NCBI GenBank assembly: GCA_963457665.1
Contig: OY735215.1
Coordinates: 36,857,825 to 36,921,824 of the forward strand
From: Thysanoteuthis rhombus
Lineage: Eukaryota; Mollusca; Cephalopoda; Oegopsida; Thysanoteuthidae
Length of the DNA stretch: 64,000 bases
Direction: 5' to 3'
Shown: piece by piece, positions 9,030-21,149 of the stretch
Position numbering within the stretch: position 1 is the stretch's first letter
How the letters are laid out: the number at the start of each line of letters is the position of its first letter
Made by a program: the position numbers and the translations under genes
Notes under the pieces: generated by a model
What the model was told of the DNA's origin: nothing
Seen by the model: only the letters and a program-made list of their open reading frames with translations
The model's database searches: none

Positions 9030-11945
9030 TTCCACTTTCTCCGAATATATATATATCTGACATCAATATATGACTGAGTTATTTTTCGATACTGAGTCGA
9101 TATAAGTCCACCAGATAACCTCATGACGTGCTTGTTCTCAGATAGTTCTTTATAAGCTTGAGCTTACTGAATGAACGTTCTGCCGAAACTGCCGTTGTAG
9201 GCACCGTCAGGAAAATCCAGTGATGCACAAAGATTCGGAATTACGTTTTCTAAATTGTAGTATATTTTATTGAATAAATCCATGGGTTTAAGTTGTAGTT
9301 CCCTAAAGTAGCTACGGCGTACGAAAGTATTCATTTCGATTAATTCATTTGAAAATTATTTGCTATTTACATCAATATTGTAAATTTCTGCAAATGACAA
9401 AAGATTTCCCGCCATAGACCACTATTGCCAGAGGAATGAAAAAGTACCAGGAATTTTCTTTGCTGCTTCAAACCTTCTTATTAGAAAATCAACGACAGAA
9501 TAGACAATGGCATAACAACAAATATCCGAAATAATGATTCAGCATATGAGTCTCACCTAACCAAGAGACAGGCCTGCAAACTGAGAAGTATGCAACATGC
9601 ACAGGAGAAAATCATGCTCAACATCACACGAAGAGATCACAAGACAGCACAGTATATAAGGAAGAAAACAGGTGTTCGTGACATCATAGAAACTATTGAA
9701 AAACTCAAATGGCAATGGGCAGGCCATGTTGCAAGAATAAAAGACAACAGATGGACATCACGTCTCACAACATGGATCCCCAGAGATCACATAAGAAACT
9801 GAGGCTGACAGAACACAAGATGGAAAGATGAACTTGACAGATTCAGGAAATACTGGCTCCGCGATGCCCATGATAGGGAATTGTGGCGAATCCTGGGGAA
9901 GGTCTATGTCCAACGACAGACGTTAAAAGACTGATGATGATGATGATGATGACATGAGTCTGAATCTTTTGCATGGCTTTCACCACTTGACTTGGTCTCA
10001 TCAAAAAAAAAAAAAAATTCGCTTTCTCTCATTTGATTGTAGTTTCAATTTCTATTCGCAGACTTTTAGCGACGTCCTTTGATTCTGCCAGTAGAGTGTC
10101 ACACCAATTTTTTAGCTTCTGTAGATTTTTTTATTAGCATTCAAATGTTATCGACTTGTATATCTATAGTGTCATTTCTTGCCTGTTTTACCATGTTTCA
10201 GATGTTAATAGGCGCAAGAACTTTGAAGCAGATCGATGACATAAGTACGCATCTGAAAGAGGACATTTGTTTAAATGCTCCTATTACTTCAGCGTCAGTT
10301 TAAGTCTCTGAACATCTCATAGGGTCAATTTGATACCAATGGGATCCGATGCAAATGATCTCACTTTATCGATTCTGACTGACCATCAGATAGTTGAAAA
10401 GCGATGCAATAATTGATAGTCTGTGTTTGTCTTGAGAACTAGCCATATTCTTGGATTACAGGAAAATATATTATATACACTTTCAATTGTTCCAAAAAAT
10501 GTAACTGCTTCAATACAACCCTCTGCTGAGTACGCATCATGCAAATTCAATGTATGGCATCCACATACCGAGAAAATAGCGTGGGGGTTCTTCATTAAGT
10601 AATATCCGTTGTACTCCCTTGTATTTGCTGCTATATTGTTACCACTGTCATACCTTTGACACCTGCAATCATCCAAGAGAATATAATTTTTATTCAACGC
10701 TTCCTTTATCAGGTTTGCAATGTCAGAACCAGTTTTCTCATAACAGTCTTCAAAAGATAGAAATCTCTATTAAATCTGAAACTCATGATCTATCCGTTGA
10801 AAATAATACATGATAAATGTTGTCTTTTCCACATGTGCAGAATCATATGTTGGGTCAACTATTATAGAATTATGTTTTGCCCTCGATGTAACAAAACGAG
10901 ATCTGTGCAGTAAGAAATGAATTCATCCTTTGCTTCAGCTGACCAATAACCTTTCTCCTTTTCCTTATCTTTTTCTTTCCTGACATGGGATTCAAGTGAT
11001 ATTCAAATACGGGATCTCAGTGAGATAAAAGTTCAACCAGTCCAAGGAAGCTACCATCGTAAACATCACCAGTCAGACTGAGTTTTATCACGAAATTCTA
11101 ATCTGTTTTCAGCCAAAATAAAATAATGTCAATCAGACGATGTAAGATATTGTTCCAGTTATAATTCTCTGCTTGAATTCGTTTATGCCATAAACATTCT
11201 ACGCATCTGCTTGAATGAATTCTCGGCTCGAAACCTCTCCACGATACATAATCAAATTTATCCTGGTTACTACGTTCATATTCAGGAATCGTCATATAGT
11301 TTTCAAACCTTTTCCAAGGAGTCGACACGGTAAACAAAATATGGCTTGGCGTTTCAGACTAGCTAATCTATCTCAGACATTTCACCGTCATAATTTCTAA
11401 AGATGCCAACTGGAAAATATCGCTGCTAAGTATCGCTAGGAAATGTTTGGGGCAAGGGAATACGTCTGTTCCGCACACATTTTCCAATATTTACTTCACT
11501 CGTTTGTATCAAATTTCCAATATCACAACCATCCCATGTGTCCACGAAGCGTCCTTCTCTAGAGCTTAGTTTTAAGCGAGAGCTATTCTGTTCACTTTCA
11601 CGTGTAATTACTTTAGGCACTGTAGATGGTACATGATCAATAGTTTTAGTCTGAGGTTTAGACAAGTCGTTTTGTTGTCGGTTTGTTCTTGAACAAAGAT
11701 TTTTTGCTGATAAATATTTATCATTTAGCTTTTCGGAAGTAATACCTATATCTAGTAATGATCTTTTCCCCGTGTGTTCTCGTTCATTTCTTGTCACCCT
11801 CTTTTTTTCACTTCGATTATGTACTCCAGAACCCCGTCTACGCATTACACTGATACGATTGAGAGATAAAATTCTTACTGGGAAGGTAAAGTGAAAAGTG
11901 TAACAGTACGGCATTGAATAAGCACATGAAAACACGTCTGTCCAC
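9030..11945 (-). pseudogene. hAT transposase pseudogene (ZMYM1-like / TTF zinc finger type)
   Basis: Read from high to low coordinates, the minus strand shows the parts of a ZMYM1-like hAT transposase in order. A basic N-terminal part lies near 11850-11500. A TTF-type zinc-finger remnant follows at about 11480-11340 (FPSDT, RYFPVGIFRNY, VY). The DUF4371-type region lies at 11340-10700 (NWNNILHRLIDII, VDPTYDSAHVEKTTF). The block around CRCQRYDSGNNIA, NPHAIFSVCGCHTLNL and FFGTIESVYNIFS is at 10700-10390. A part like KVLAPINI and VAKSLRIE is at 10300-10020. The C-terminal dimerisation block (VSAERSFSKLKLIKNYLR spread over frames) is at 9260-9050. hAT transposases are DDE-like enzymes that cut and paste DNA and leave 8-bp TSDs. 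Stops and frameshifts occur throughout, and a LINE insertion splits it at 9554-9953. Domesticated relatives exist, but this copy cannot code. Confidence 0.85.
9554..9953 (+). mobile_element. LINE family A, copy 3, inserted into the hAT pseudogene
   Basis: The plus strand encodes a fairly intact C-terminal stretch: MQHAQEKIMLNITRRDHK, KLKWQWAGHVARIKD, RLTTWIPRDH, then after a stop FRKYWLRDAHDRELWRILG and VYVQRQTLKD, ending at a stop and (GAT)n. An exact 8-bp direct repeat ATGAGTCT flanks it at 9546-9553 and 9954-9961. The hAT similarity resumes on both sides, so the LINE landed in an already present hAT element. It is 5'-truncated, as usual for target-primed reverse transcription. Confidence 0.9.
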
Positions 11946-12251
11946 AGACCAGTCTTTTTTTTTCAAATTACCCGAAGAGCGAAGATTTTAGAAAGACTAT
12001 CATGTGATAATCGCATAAGCAATTTCGCGCGAAAAAGGCATCCTTAGATCTGTTCAATCTGCCAGGGAAAGAACTGCAGGGGCTCGCAACGTGAAACCAT
12101 TAACTCTTTGAAGTCACGAAGACATTAAATATTTTCTATCTTTCCCACAGACAGTATGCCTAAAACTAGGATATTGTCAAACCGTTATCTAATGTGGATG
12201 TGAGCCCCCAATTTGAAACGTTCATTTTTTATTCTTGTCATGGAAGCCTTA

Positions 12252-12253
<2 letters not shown>
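11946..12253. other. No gene seen
   Basis: This lies just beyond the N-terminal end of the hAT pseudogene, where its 5' terminal repeat should be. No matching terminal repeat was found. Confidence 0.4.
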
Positions 12254-12307
<54 letters not shown>

Positions 12308-12332
12308 ACACACACACACACACACACACACA
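12254..12332. repeat. (CT)n(CA)n microsatellite
   Basis: Roughly 25 CT units are followed, after CTAT, by about 13 CA units. Confidence 0.95.
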
Positions 12333-12607
12333 TTTTTCTCATTTCGTAACAAAAGGACAAGAGGGCATAAATCTAAATTAGATAAATTAGATACATCGAC
12401 TTGGTAGGAGTTACCAATTGGTATGTCCAGTTGCCATACTAACTACGCAGGAAGTAGTTTAGGGATCAGTCAATGAACCGGAAACCTAAAAGTAAGAGAA
12501 GGGTCAGTCAGTCACGCTTATGAACCAATTAACGTGCTAATACATGCTCATACACTTTTGAAAAATCTTTGATAAGCCATTTCAAAATTTAAGATTTAAA
12601 AAATGTT

Positions 12608-12890
12608 AGTATATCACATGGACACATAGCTTAGTGGTAACAGCATCAGACAAATTACTGTAAAGTAATCTGATGGTTCTAGGTTCGATCCTAGTGTGAG
12701 ACAATATAACAATACTACTAATGCTAAGAGGGGAGTACGGTCAATATACCCCCGTCGGATAAATAAAGGGTTCCGTTCGTTACTTCCCCAAAATCTACCA
12801 GATGATACCTGAAGAATGTCGTAGAGTGCAACGGCCAAAACGTTGTATGAAAAACAACCAAGATGAGGATGGTCCAAATATCAAAAGAAA
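12608..12890 (+). repeat. tRNA-derived SINE, copy 2
   Basis: It has the same architecture as copy 1: A box TAGCTTAGTGGTAA, B box GGTTCGATCCTAG, the body, and the 3' module CTGAAGA then a hairpin then CCAAAACGTTGT (the GAAA is changed to CAAA). TTAAAAAATGTT occurs at 12596-12607 and 12891-12902 and may be the target-site duplication, although it is low in complexity. The upstream inverted arm of copy 1 is absent here, so that arm is not part of the basic SINE. Confidence 0.8.
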
Positions 12891-12902
12891 TTAAAAAATG
12901 TT

Positions 12903-14119
12903 TTTTTTGAGTTCTATTCTCTTCCTATTTTCCTTTGCCTATAGTTAACATTTGCGTAATATTTTACCGCAAAATATTTTTGAAGGAATGTTCATCGGTC
13001 CCCAGATAATTATCGGACCCCAGAGCGCCGCCCTATCTGACCCACCTTCAAATCGACCCTGTAATTGTGTTACCTTCAAATTCAATGAGAAATGTCGCGT
13101 TTGTTTTCGGCTATAAGCTTGTCGTATTTCAGATACGTACATGAAGTCGATAATTTTAAAATATCTCCCAAATGGTCATGAGAGAAAAACATTGCATGTT
13201 CTCATTCATTACAGAGAAGGTTCATTAACAGATGTAGGCGCTATCAAAAATACAGAACGTTTTCATTGTAAGTTAGACAATGCTTTGGTACTTTTCACTG
13301 TCTAGACTTCTGCTTTTATAGTGCTTCGTTTTGTAAACTAGCAAAGCATGAACATCGATAACCTCCAATTAGAATTCTAAATGCCTTCTTCTGAATCCAT
13401 AGAAAACGGTTACCAAACTGGCTGCTTCAATCATGTGAATCCACTTCAGTAAGAATAGGATCCTTAGTTCCAAAGTTCCGCCTCATCTTATATACCTTCA
13501 GGGTGGATATCGTTTCACGACAAACAAGGCTCATTATTTTGTCATTGGAAGCAATAAAAAAAGCACTTATTCGTCCAATCAGGGTCATAAACCCTACGCT
13601 CATTTCCTATTTTTTTCTTTTTACTCATGGTATCCAATATAAAGCAAAATTAGGTGAACAGCACACAATGCTCCATCAATGATGAATAAAATTGTGGTCG
13701 GTGACCTAAGAAAAACCAGGAGAAATATCCACACGTGGAAAAATATCCAAGGGTACCAAAAGACTTGAAGACCTCTTCTTGTCAGTAAGCTGGGTGCAAT
13801 GCAAAAGTATTAATTTTGGAAACGATCAAAAATAACCCAGAAAAGTTCTTCAGTTTTTCTGTGATGTGACCGGCGGGAAGAAAGAAAGTATTTTTGTCTG
13901 CGTTGCAGTGTGAGGGTTGGTGAGGTAGAAAGAGAGTGATGATGAGTGCCGCTACTTATGGTCCGTTGGGGGTCAGTATTTCTGCATCAATTCTGAAATA
14001 GATATTTGCTCACGAGGAGAGGCGAATAAACATTGGCTCTAAAAGTTGAATTTCTTCCTGTTTTCCGTTTTCTCTCTTTTTGAAGAGCTGAAGGGTGTTC
14101 CGCTTGATTAACTCTTTAC
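12903..14119. other. No gene seen
   Basis: Only short unrecognised frames (for example 12945-13142 minus). No repeat relationship with the rest of the window was noticed. Confidence 0.4.
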
Positions 14120-14350
14120 CGACTCTTTCCGTTCATCCCTGCCCCCTGGTAGCTCTATGAGATTTGCAGATGCTTAGATCTGTCCACTTTCCGATGTAGT
14201 CCTCCCACCTCTTCCTTTGTCTGTCTCTCTTTCCGCACCCTGGTACGGTGTCCAATAGGATGGTCTTCGCAAGCACGTCTGAGCTGGTGACATTCCCGTA
14301 CCACTCCTCTTGACCATGGTGAGAATGTCACCACGGTTTGTTCGTCTCCC
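14120..14350 (-). mobile_element. LINE C-terminal fragment, a family different from A
   Basis: One minus-strand frame reads YGNVTSSDVLAKTILLDT, then a GCGKRDRQRKRW-type stretch and EDYIGKWTDLS. This matches the pattern found at the C-terminus of many RTE/endonuclease-reverse transcriptase LINEs (YGNVxRSxxLAKTILxGxV, GRxRKRWxDNIxxWT). Only about 75 residues remain. The sequence differs clearly from family A. Confidence 0.7.
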
Positions 14351-15124
14351 GCCGGACCTCTTCGTTTTTGTTGTGTGCCGTCCATTTCTTGTAGCAACCT
14401 CAGAGAAATGAAGCTAACCTTACGTAGAGTGAAGCTGAAATTTCTATTTCAATTGAATTAGATAATTTGAGTGATTTTCCAACTTTAAATTGACGCTTCT
14501 AAATTAGCGACTTATTCTCCAGTATTCAATTAAATGAAGCTAGTTCAGAGCTATTAAGTGTTTTTTAAAAAAAATTTTTTTTTACGGCAGTTAAGTGAGG
14601 AATCTGCATTTGGAAATTAACCACTATGTCATCGAGTGTCGTAACTTAAACCCTTGTTCAACCTCTCATGCTAGGAAAACATTAAGTCTATAGACAGACT
14701 GCGGCAATATTTTTTACTCGCGTGATTTTCTAAAAATCTGCCATTTTTTTCTTTCTTGCATATAAGGTTGCGATAACAATATCTGGCGAACAATTATGTA
14801 GTGTAAGTTAAAACGTTTATCTTGAGAACATTCAATTATTTATATGAACTAAAATAGAAAAGATTTTGCATTTTTGTTCATGTTTAAGTGTCAGCTTATG
14901 TCTGCCAGTGATTGCAAAAATCCAGGTCATCCGAAGAAAGATTTTATCGACTATAGAAACCATTATCACTGTAGAAAATTAAAAAAACAAAAACAAAAAA
15001 TAATAATAATTATAATAAAAATCAGACCGTTCGTTAATCAAGTAAAACACTTTTTTACTTTTATGAAAGTATCTTACGTAGTATCCGTAAAAAATGACAC
15101 GATTGTTTAATGACTCATTAATTC
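14351..15124. other. No gene seen
   Basis: AT-rich, with an A/AAT-rich patch near 14980-15020. The 78-residue frame at 14874-15110 is unrecognised. Confidence 0.4.
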
Positions 15125-15580
15125 TGTCTGGGATCAGGGTATCAGCGTATGATCAAAGCATCGTTCCCTGGCAGTCTGCCTTAGGCTAGAGTGTAGTATC
15201 TGTGCTTTGTCAAGGATTAAAGTCTAGCTCTTCTGTAATTCAGAGCGCAGTACCTGTTCGCAGAAATCGCTCTGGTTTTGCGCCGGTGCAATGCTGTGGC
15301 CCATGATGGGTTACTGAGGCTTGGCGTTGCTAAGTGCAAGAGGCCTGAGATTCGTCCTATGGCCTCAGAATTTACTGGGCCCTGTCTCAGGGGAGCAGTA
15401 CGCCCCGGGGCAGTGCTGTCTCATTGCTCTAAAAGAGATGGGTCGAGCTTGCTCTGACGACTTTGCCACACTAGTTGGAGGGACTAAAGCAATTTTTGCA
15501 GCTCCCCCGTAACTGGGATCCCACATTAAAAACGAACTTGTGTCACATCTTACTCTTGCGGGAGTGCAAGTAAATACAAA
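15125..15580 (+). repeat. Unclassified GC-rich dispersed repeat, copy 1
   Basis: This stretch is much richer in GC than its surroundings and aligns over about 450 bases with the reverse complement of 23370-23880. Shared blocks include GTGTAGTATCTG, GCCGGTGCAAT, ACTGAGGCT, GATTCGTCCT, CGCCCCGGG and CTTGTGTCACAT, in the same order. No coding capacity, tRNA-like head or terminal inverted repeat was found. It is a repeat family of unknown class. The 63-residue frame inside it is not conserved in the other copy. Confidence 0.75.
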
Positions 15581-15721
15581 TCAGAGTATAGTATTTTGGG
15601 CTCAATGAAAAGTGTTACTCTCACAAAAAATACTTTTTTTCAAATTTGTAAACTGTTCACGTCGTATCAATTGCCTAGCAACATCTGACGTCAGAATGTC
15701 TCCGAGTGACTCACACGTGAT

Positions 15722-15739
15722 ACACACACACACACACAT

Positions 15740-15781
<42 letters not shown>
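15722..15781. repeat. (CA)n(TA)n microsatellite
   Basis: About 16 CA-type units with one TA interruption run into about 13 TA units. Confidence 0.95.
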
Positions 15782-16140
15782 GGATACACATTGTATATTT
15801 GGTTTATTATACTTCAGGAAATACATTAGAACTAGAGTTCTATTAAAATTGTTACAGACTGACGCCTGCCAGTTTTTGCTACTTCGGTATATATTCAAGT
15901 CGAATGCTGGAGTGATCGTCTCGATAACAGGATGTCGATAGAGTCAGAACTGGAATGATAATCGATTTTTCTTCTCGATTTTAGTGAAAAGAAAATTCGA
16001 ACCTCTAGAAAAATAATAATGAAAAATCATTCAAAATTTCGCTATTAAATTTTTAGATTAATCTTGTTTTGTTAAATTTATTATGTGCTTGTTGAGTTTC
16101 TGGAAGGAATCGCCGCTAACCAAATTATTGAGAAATTCGA
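15782..16140. other. No gene seen
   Basis: AT-rich; nothing recognised. Confidence 0.4.
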
Positions 16141-16330
16141 AATGTATGTGCGAGGTCTGTCCGGAAAGTATCCAACCATCTGATACTGACTGAAAATAGT
16201 CTACTTAGGGTAATGGTGGCCCAATCTCCTTCAAAGTAACCCCCCACTTTTGAATCTCATACACTTATCAAAGCGTCCTTTCCACTCTTCAGAACAGTCT
16301 GCAATAATGATGAAAATGCAATCTGAATTT
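16141..16330 (-). mobile_element. mariner-like element, 3' end
   Basis: The outer end, GAGGTCTGTCCGGAAAGTAT at about 16149, looks like a mariner terminal inverted repeat. Inside, the minus strand reads a fragment like WKSGKDAL and then GGYFEGDWATI, split over frames. This matches the transposase end CFxxWKxRWxxCIxxxGxYFEGD. The rest of the transposase and the other end are missing. Confidence 0.7.
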
Positions 16331-17049
16331 CAATAAAATCATCACTTACTTATTGAGTTTTCCCTGCAGAAGTCTCTGATGGTAGCTCTTGCTGGAGATC
16401 AAGTGACAGCAAGTCACTGTAAACTCTAGTACTATACTCAGTAATCTTGTTATTATCATTTTTTAAAAATAATATTGATGCTGTCGTTTGGGTTGTCAAA
16501 ATGCTCTCGATGATTTTCAATTTTTCCAACTTTATCGCAAGGCTCTCCGGAATTCTCATAAGAGTTTTTATAATGACGAGTACCATTGCCACCTTGATAT
16601 TCAGCAATTTATTCACTCTTTCCCACAAGGTCTAGATAAATTTCCAATTTCTTTTTTTTTTTTTACTCTCTTTTAATTTCACTCTGTGGTATGCTGGCAC
16701 AGCAACATTCGTCGTCTTAATTATCTCCCTTTCTTTGCTTATCAAGTCTTTATCTAGTTCTTTTGATTGAGTGATCCGCTGGAATTTTGAACTCCCATAG
16801 AGTTGAACGTTTTCTAATTCTCTCTCAGAGAACTTCTGGTTTGAGCTTGAACCATTCTTCTTTGAGACGCCCCAAAAAACGAAGAATCTGTGAAGCTCCA
16901 GATATTCTTTTCGAAACGAGAAGGTCGTAAATGAACTTGGAGAAGCCCAAATGATACAAAAAACGAAACGAAACAAACGAAAAACGAAAGTGACTTCATT
17001 ATAGCTGATGAGATCAATAACGTTAAAGACGTTACCGTTTTACTAAGTA
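16331..17049. other. No gene seen
   Basis: Several overlapping short frames on both strands, none recognised. Confidence 0.35.
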
Positions 17050-18125
17050 GATATAGGAAGCGACCATAGAATGATGTGTCGTGCAGAGTTAAATCTATGT
17101 TTAAAACTGAAAGAAAAAAGAAACACCGAGGAAAAGAGTAAAAGTCTGACAAATATAATTAAGGAAGCAGCAGAGATGGTAGACAATACAAATGAAAGCA
17201 TTAACACAGGGAAATACTTAAAAGCCAACATTAGAGCAAAACAAAAAAAAAAGGAAAAATATGGAGATAGAAACTGAAGAGGATGGAACAAGGAAGCAGA
17301 ACTGATAAAAACAGAAAAACAAAATAACAAGAGAAGAACGAAGAGAGAAAAACAAGAAAAGGACAATAAAGGCTATCATAGAAATAGAAGCATTTAGAAC
17401 ATACTCGAACCGCAGATCATAATATTGCCAAACAATAGATACTTGCATTAAAAGATGAAAAAAAAAAGAAAGAAAAAGAAAGCGAAATAACTAAAGGTAG
17501 GCATAAAATGTCACGATCAACTGAAAAATATTATGAAAATCTGTACACCTAAAAAATAAAAGTTCCACAAACTGATACTCTGATTGACGCCAGATATCAC
17601 TGAAAACAAAGTAGTGCTTGCACTGCTAATTATGACACGCGTAAAAACCCCGGGCGAGACAGACCGTTTGGAAGATACAGGAGAGATTTTCTCCAAAGGT
17701 CTAGCGCAGATATTCGTACAGTGCATACGATAAAGAAAGATACCTCAAAAGTCCTGTCTAGGAATAGAGATCATACCTCATTAGAAAGGTGATAATCAAG
17801 ACCTCAGCCACAACTGCTCAATTTGATTATTACCCAACATATATAAACTATTCACACAAATACTCGCAAATAGACCAACAAACCAGCTGGAAATCAACCA
17901 CACGAGAAGGTTGGCTTCAGAAGTGGCTATCCAACAATGGACCACCTAGACACAATAAATCAACACTTCGAAAAGGCAACAGAGTACAATAAACCACTTT
18001 ATTTGGCTTTGTTGATTGTGACAACCACCAACTCAATGCTAGAACAATGTGTTAACGAGAATTACGTACAAGTCATTCAGAATATATACAAAAATGGCAC
18101 TTCAATAATAAAACTACAATAAAAA
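17050..18125 (+). mobile_element. RTE-like LINE reverse transcriptase relic (family B)
   Basis: Broken plus-strand frames give, in order, a Lys-rich pre-RT linker (17070-17280), a stretch like GDNQDL and YKLFTQILANR (17790-17870), LEINHTRRLASE, MDHLDTINQHFEKATEYNKP and LYLAFVDCD (to about 18020), and YIQKWHFNN-like residues to 18125. This corresponds to RT fingers up to motif A of the RTE type (LEINQPREQAGF, DHIHT, EKANEYNKPL, FVDYEKAF). Motif A is damaged and motif C is absent. The relic abuts the hAT relic on the other strand at 18146. It is not family A, whose RT sequence at 33.7 kb differs. Confidence 0.75.
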
Positions 18126-18145
18126 GAAATATTAACACTACTTGT

Positions 18146-18690
18146 TTACTCCATTCTCCTCTTTTTCTCCATAGCAAAAATATTTTCATAGAAATTGTAA
18201 CTGGGACTTTGCTCCATTTTAGCAGATATGTCCCTTTCGAAAGAAACCAAAGCGAATGACGGAAGCCTTTCATCTGTGATTCTATTTTTGACGAAGCTTT
18301 TAATTCTCTTCAAAGCTGAACGTGACCTGTCAACAGAAACCGTTGTTATAGGAATTGTTGATATCAATTGTTGCAGCTTCGTAGCTTCAGGGAATGTTCG
18401 CTCCAACCCATCCTGATAAATAAACATGAGCAAATCTTCAAATAATTGATCTCGAAACACTTGTGCATTGCAAATCCGAGAAAGATCCGCTCTCAGTCTT
18501 GTGACATCGAAGAGGTTACTGTAGTTGTTTTGTTAATCTCCTAATGCGTCCTTATCAATTCGACAAGTTTTGGGAACATTTTACTATTAACTAACACAAC
18601 GAATTTTCAATTTGTCATTGTATCTTGCTGTCAAATGCATTGGTATATGATCCAATCTTTGACGTTTTCCACAATATTCCTGTTTTTTTT
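18146..18690 (-). pseudogene. hAT transposase C-terminal relic, second copy
   Basis: The minus strand reads FPKTCRIDKDALGD, YSNLFDVTRLRADLSRIC, then FPEATKLQQLISTIPITTVS, VDRSRSALKRIKSFVKNR and DERLPSFALVSFERDISAKM. This is the hAT C-terminal dimerisation domain of ZMYM1-like transposases. The last 104 residues are one open frame, while the upstream part needs frameshifts and has stops. In the family the RSFS part of the signature is usually conserved, and here it is RSRS. The zinc finger and catalytic core are not found nearby. Confidence 0.85.
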
Positions 18691-19229
18691 TGCCGAGAGT
18701 TTGTTAATGGTTTATTCGTTCTAATTTATCCGTGAGTGATTCCAGTAATCAATGAATATACTGAAAGTTTTGTCAAATTTGTCAATTAGTTAAATTTTAG
18801 CATAAAAAATGCATGCGTATATTTGCTTTCCATTATTGATTTCCTGTGTGTTGACAAATGTGAACACAAGTTTCGCAAACAAAAACTCGATTTCTACATA
18901 ACGTAAGAGAACAATTTTGTGTAAGCTTTTTTTTTAAAATTTTCAAATAAAGAGGACAGCTAAAACAGTAATTGAAGCAGGGGCGATAATAGCTGTCAGG
19001 AACGCTGAGTCAAGGTCCGAATCTTCTGAAGTTTGGTAAAAGTGACACCGGCTGTCAGAAGAACGGTTGATAGAAACTATTCTCTTTCTTTTGCTTTTAA
19101 TGCTAATAATATTTGTCTGCAACTTGTAATGAATGTTAACTTGTTAATTTCTCCTAGGATTGTGTTTTTAAAAATTATTTGTATTCCACCTGCTGAAACC
19201 AAAAAAATGGATTTATTCTCCAAATAGAT
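18691..19229. other. No gene seen
   Basis: AT-rich; a 64-residue frame at 19033-19227 is unrecognised. Confidence 0.4.
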
Positions 19230-19272
<43 letters not shown>

Positions 19273-19690
19273 GTCTTCTAGCGTCCGTCGTTGGACATAG
19301 ACTATACCCAGGATTTGTCAGACTTCTCTATCATGGGCAACACAGAGTCAGTACTTTCTGAACTCGTCCAGTTTGCCTCGGCATTTTGTATTCTGCCGGC
19401 CCCAGTTTCCCATGTGATCTCTGGGGATCAACGTTGTGAGTCGTGATGTCTACCTGTGAGCTACCATTCTCGCAAAATGACCAGCCCATTGCCATTTGAG
19501 TTTCCTAATGGATTCTATGACGTGTCGGACAACTGTTTTTCTCCCTGATTTACTGTGATGTCTTGTGATCTCTCTGTGTGATGTTGAGCACGATCCTCTC
19601 AGGTGCACATTGCAGGAGGATACATTGGTTGTAGACTGTTCTCTTTTGGATAAAGATCCACTTTGCTTACCCCAGTCATAGCCAGTTCCT
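19230..19690 (-). mobile_element. LINE family A, copy 4
   Basis: The minus strand ends in an expanded (GAT)n tail (CAT on the plus strand, 19230-19273), preceded by VYVQRRTL-, DELDEFRKY-, PRDHMGN- and KLKWQWAGHFARM-type blocks and further 5' by a worn RAPERIVLNIT-like stretch. Stops and frameshifts are present. Only the last few hundred bases of the element remain. Confidence 0.85.
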
Positions 19691-19892
19691 TTCACGATAA
19701 ATCATGATAGCGGAAAGGAAAAAGAAATCAAACTAGATTCCCTGAATAACTCACAAGAACACCAAGTTGATTAGGATAAGAATGGAAGATGTCAAATACA
19801 ATGTAGTGGGTGGGGGGAAATTACCACAGGGGTCATTGCTTGGCTTCAGGTAAGTCAAAAATCATAAATTCTCAACACATATATATTCATAC

Positions 19893-19894
19893 AT

Positions 19895-19985
<91 letters not shown>
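19893..19985. repeat. (TG)n(AG)n microsatellite
   Basis: About 13 TG units are followed by about 33 AG units without interruption. Confidence 0.95.
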
Positions 19986-19987
<2 letters not shown>

Positions 19988-20599
19988 TACCTTTTGTTCT
20001 CAGCAAGTCGAATTTTAATATATGATTATGTTACCCGAAACGGAGGCTATTAACAATTGTCTTGTGTTATTTGCAGACTCAGTTACCAAACGTACTTGAG
20101 CGTCGGACTGAGAATTATAAAACGCCTGTCGAGGCAATTTCCTCGCTTGAATAATAAATTATCTTATTCTCTCAGTCCGCTATGAGGTTGTTAACTATTG
20201 AGTAACAGAATTTATCTGCTTCAATACAGAGCAGAATGGCAAGGCATTGTGTTGCGTGAGTTTGATTTTCAGTGCGGAGAAGTTCTCCATTTGACTTCCA
20301 AATTATTTATGCTGCTTCTGAAAGCGGCTATTTGCATTTAGACAGTAATTTTCATAACGAAAATAAATACTTTAGGAAGTCTGTCCTAAAAGAAACCAGC
20401 CATTATGAATATGAGAACCGGTTGCACAGCCTCGATGCAACCACTCAGAGGGGACCTTACTGCACATGGAGGCACAGAAGCTCCCTCGTGTGGTCACTCA
20501 GTCGGTAGCGAGGCACCATTGAGTGAGCTTGGGTACTGTGTTTCTATCACATTTACAATGACCAAACCTCTCCATACTTGACGTTTTGAGCAGGGTTTC
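19986..20599. other. No gene seen
   Basis: A 78-residue frame at 20272-20508 is unrecognised. Bases 20400-20540 are richer in GC than the surroundings. Confidence 0.4.
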
Positions 20600-20890
20600 C
20601 TGGCAAATCATCACATCAACTAAATCTGCCACCCCTGCAGTCAACGATTTCTGGCAACGATTTTTTTTCAAAGAGATCAGAGACTGTAAACAGTATTAAG
20701 AAGAACGTTACGAGACAGCTGATGGTGATCTCGAAAGAAGATTTTGCAGACTGTTATGAAAAGTGAAAAGGGGCCATGGGGTAAATATGCATTGTCACGA
20801 GGGGAGTAATTTGAAGGTACTACGGAGCCATTGCTCACGGTAGGCTATTTTCTAATCTATATTAAATAGATTGATTCTGTATGGATAATC
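20600..20890 (+). mobile_element. mariner-like transposase C-terminus
   Basis: Plus-strand frames give ETVNSIKKNVTRQLMVIS, KEDFADCYEK, then after a stop KGAMG, and finally FEGTTEPLLTVGYF. This matches the last part of mariner transposases (helix, then CFxKWKxRWxxC, then YFEG). The catalytic D residues are upstream and missing. Confidence 0.7.
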
Positions 20891-21149
20891 CTTGAATGTA
20901 TTTGAATGACTATCACTCACACATTAGTAAATATATATTTATTGAGCATAGGAAAGTTTCGAACAAAGACAAATGGATGGAAAATTATGTTATGCCAATC
21001 TTCCAAGCGGTGAGGATCTACCTCCCTGACCTGAAGATCAGCATTCGAAATCCTATGTCTGCCCCCTGAAAAAAAACAGGGCTCGGACATCGGCCATTGG
21101 CACCAGGGGTGGAAGTTATGAATAACAAGAAAATCCGATTAGTTAAAAA

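Noticed and set aside
11426-11935. 169-residue frame as a host gene
   Set aside because: It lies exactly where the N-terminal part of the hAT transposase belongs and is followed by stops and more hAT sequence in the same direction.
8195-12100. Complete hAT element from about 8201 to about 12050 with matching TIRs
   Set aside because: A left end-like sequence is present but no complementary right end or TSD could be found.
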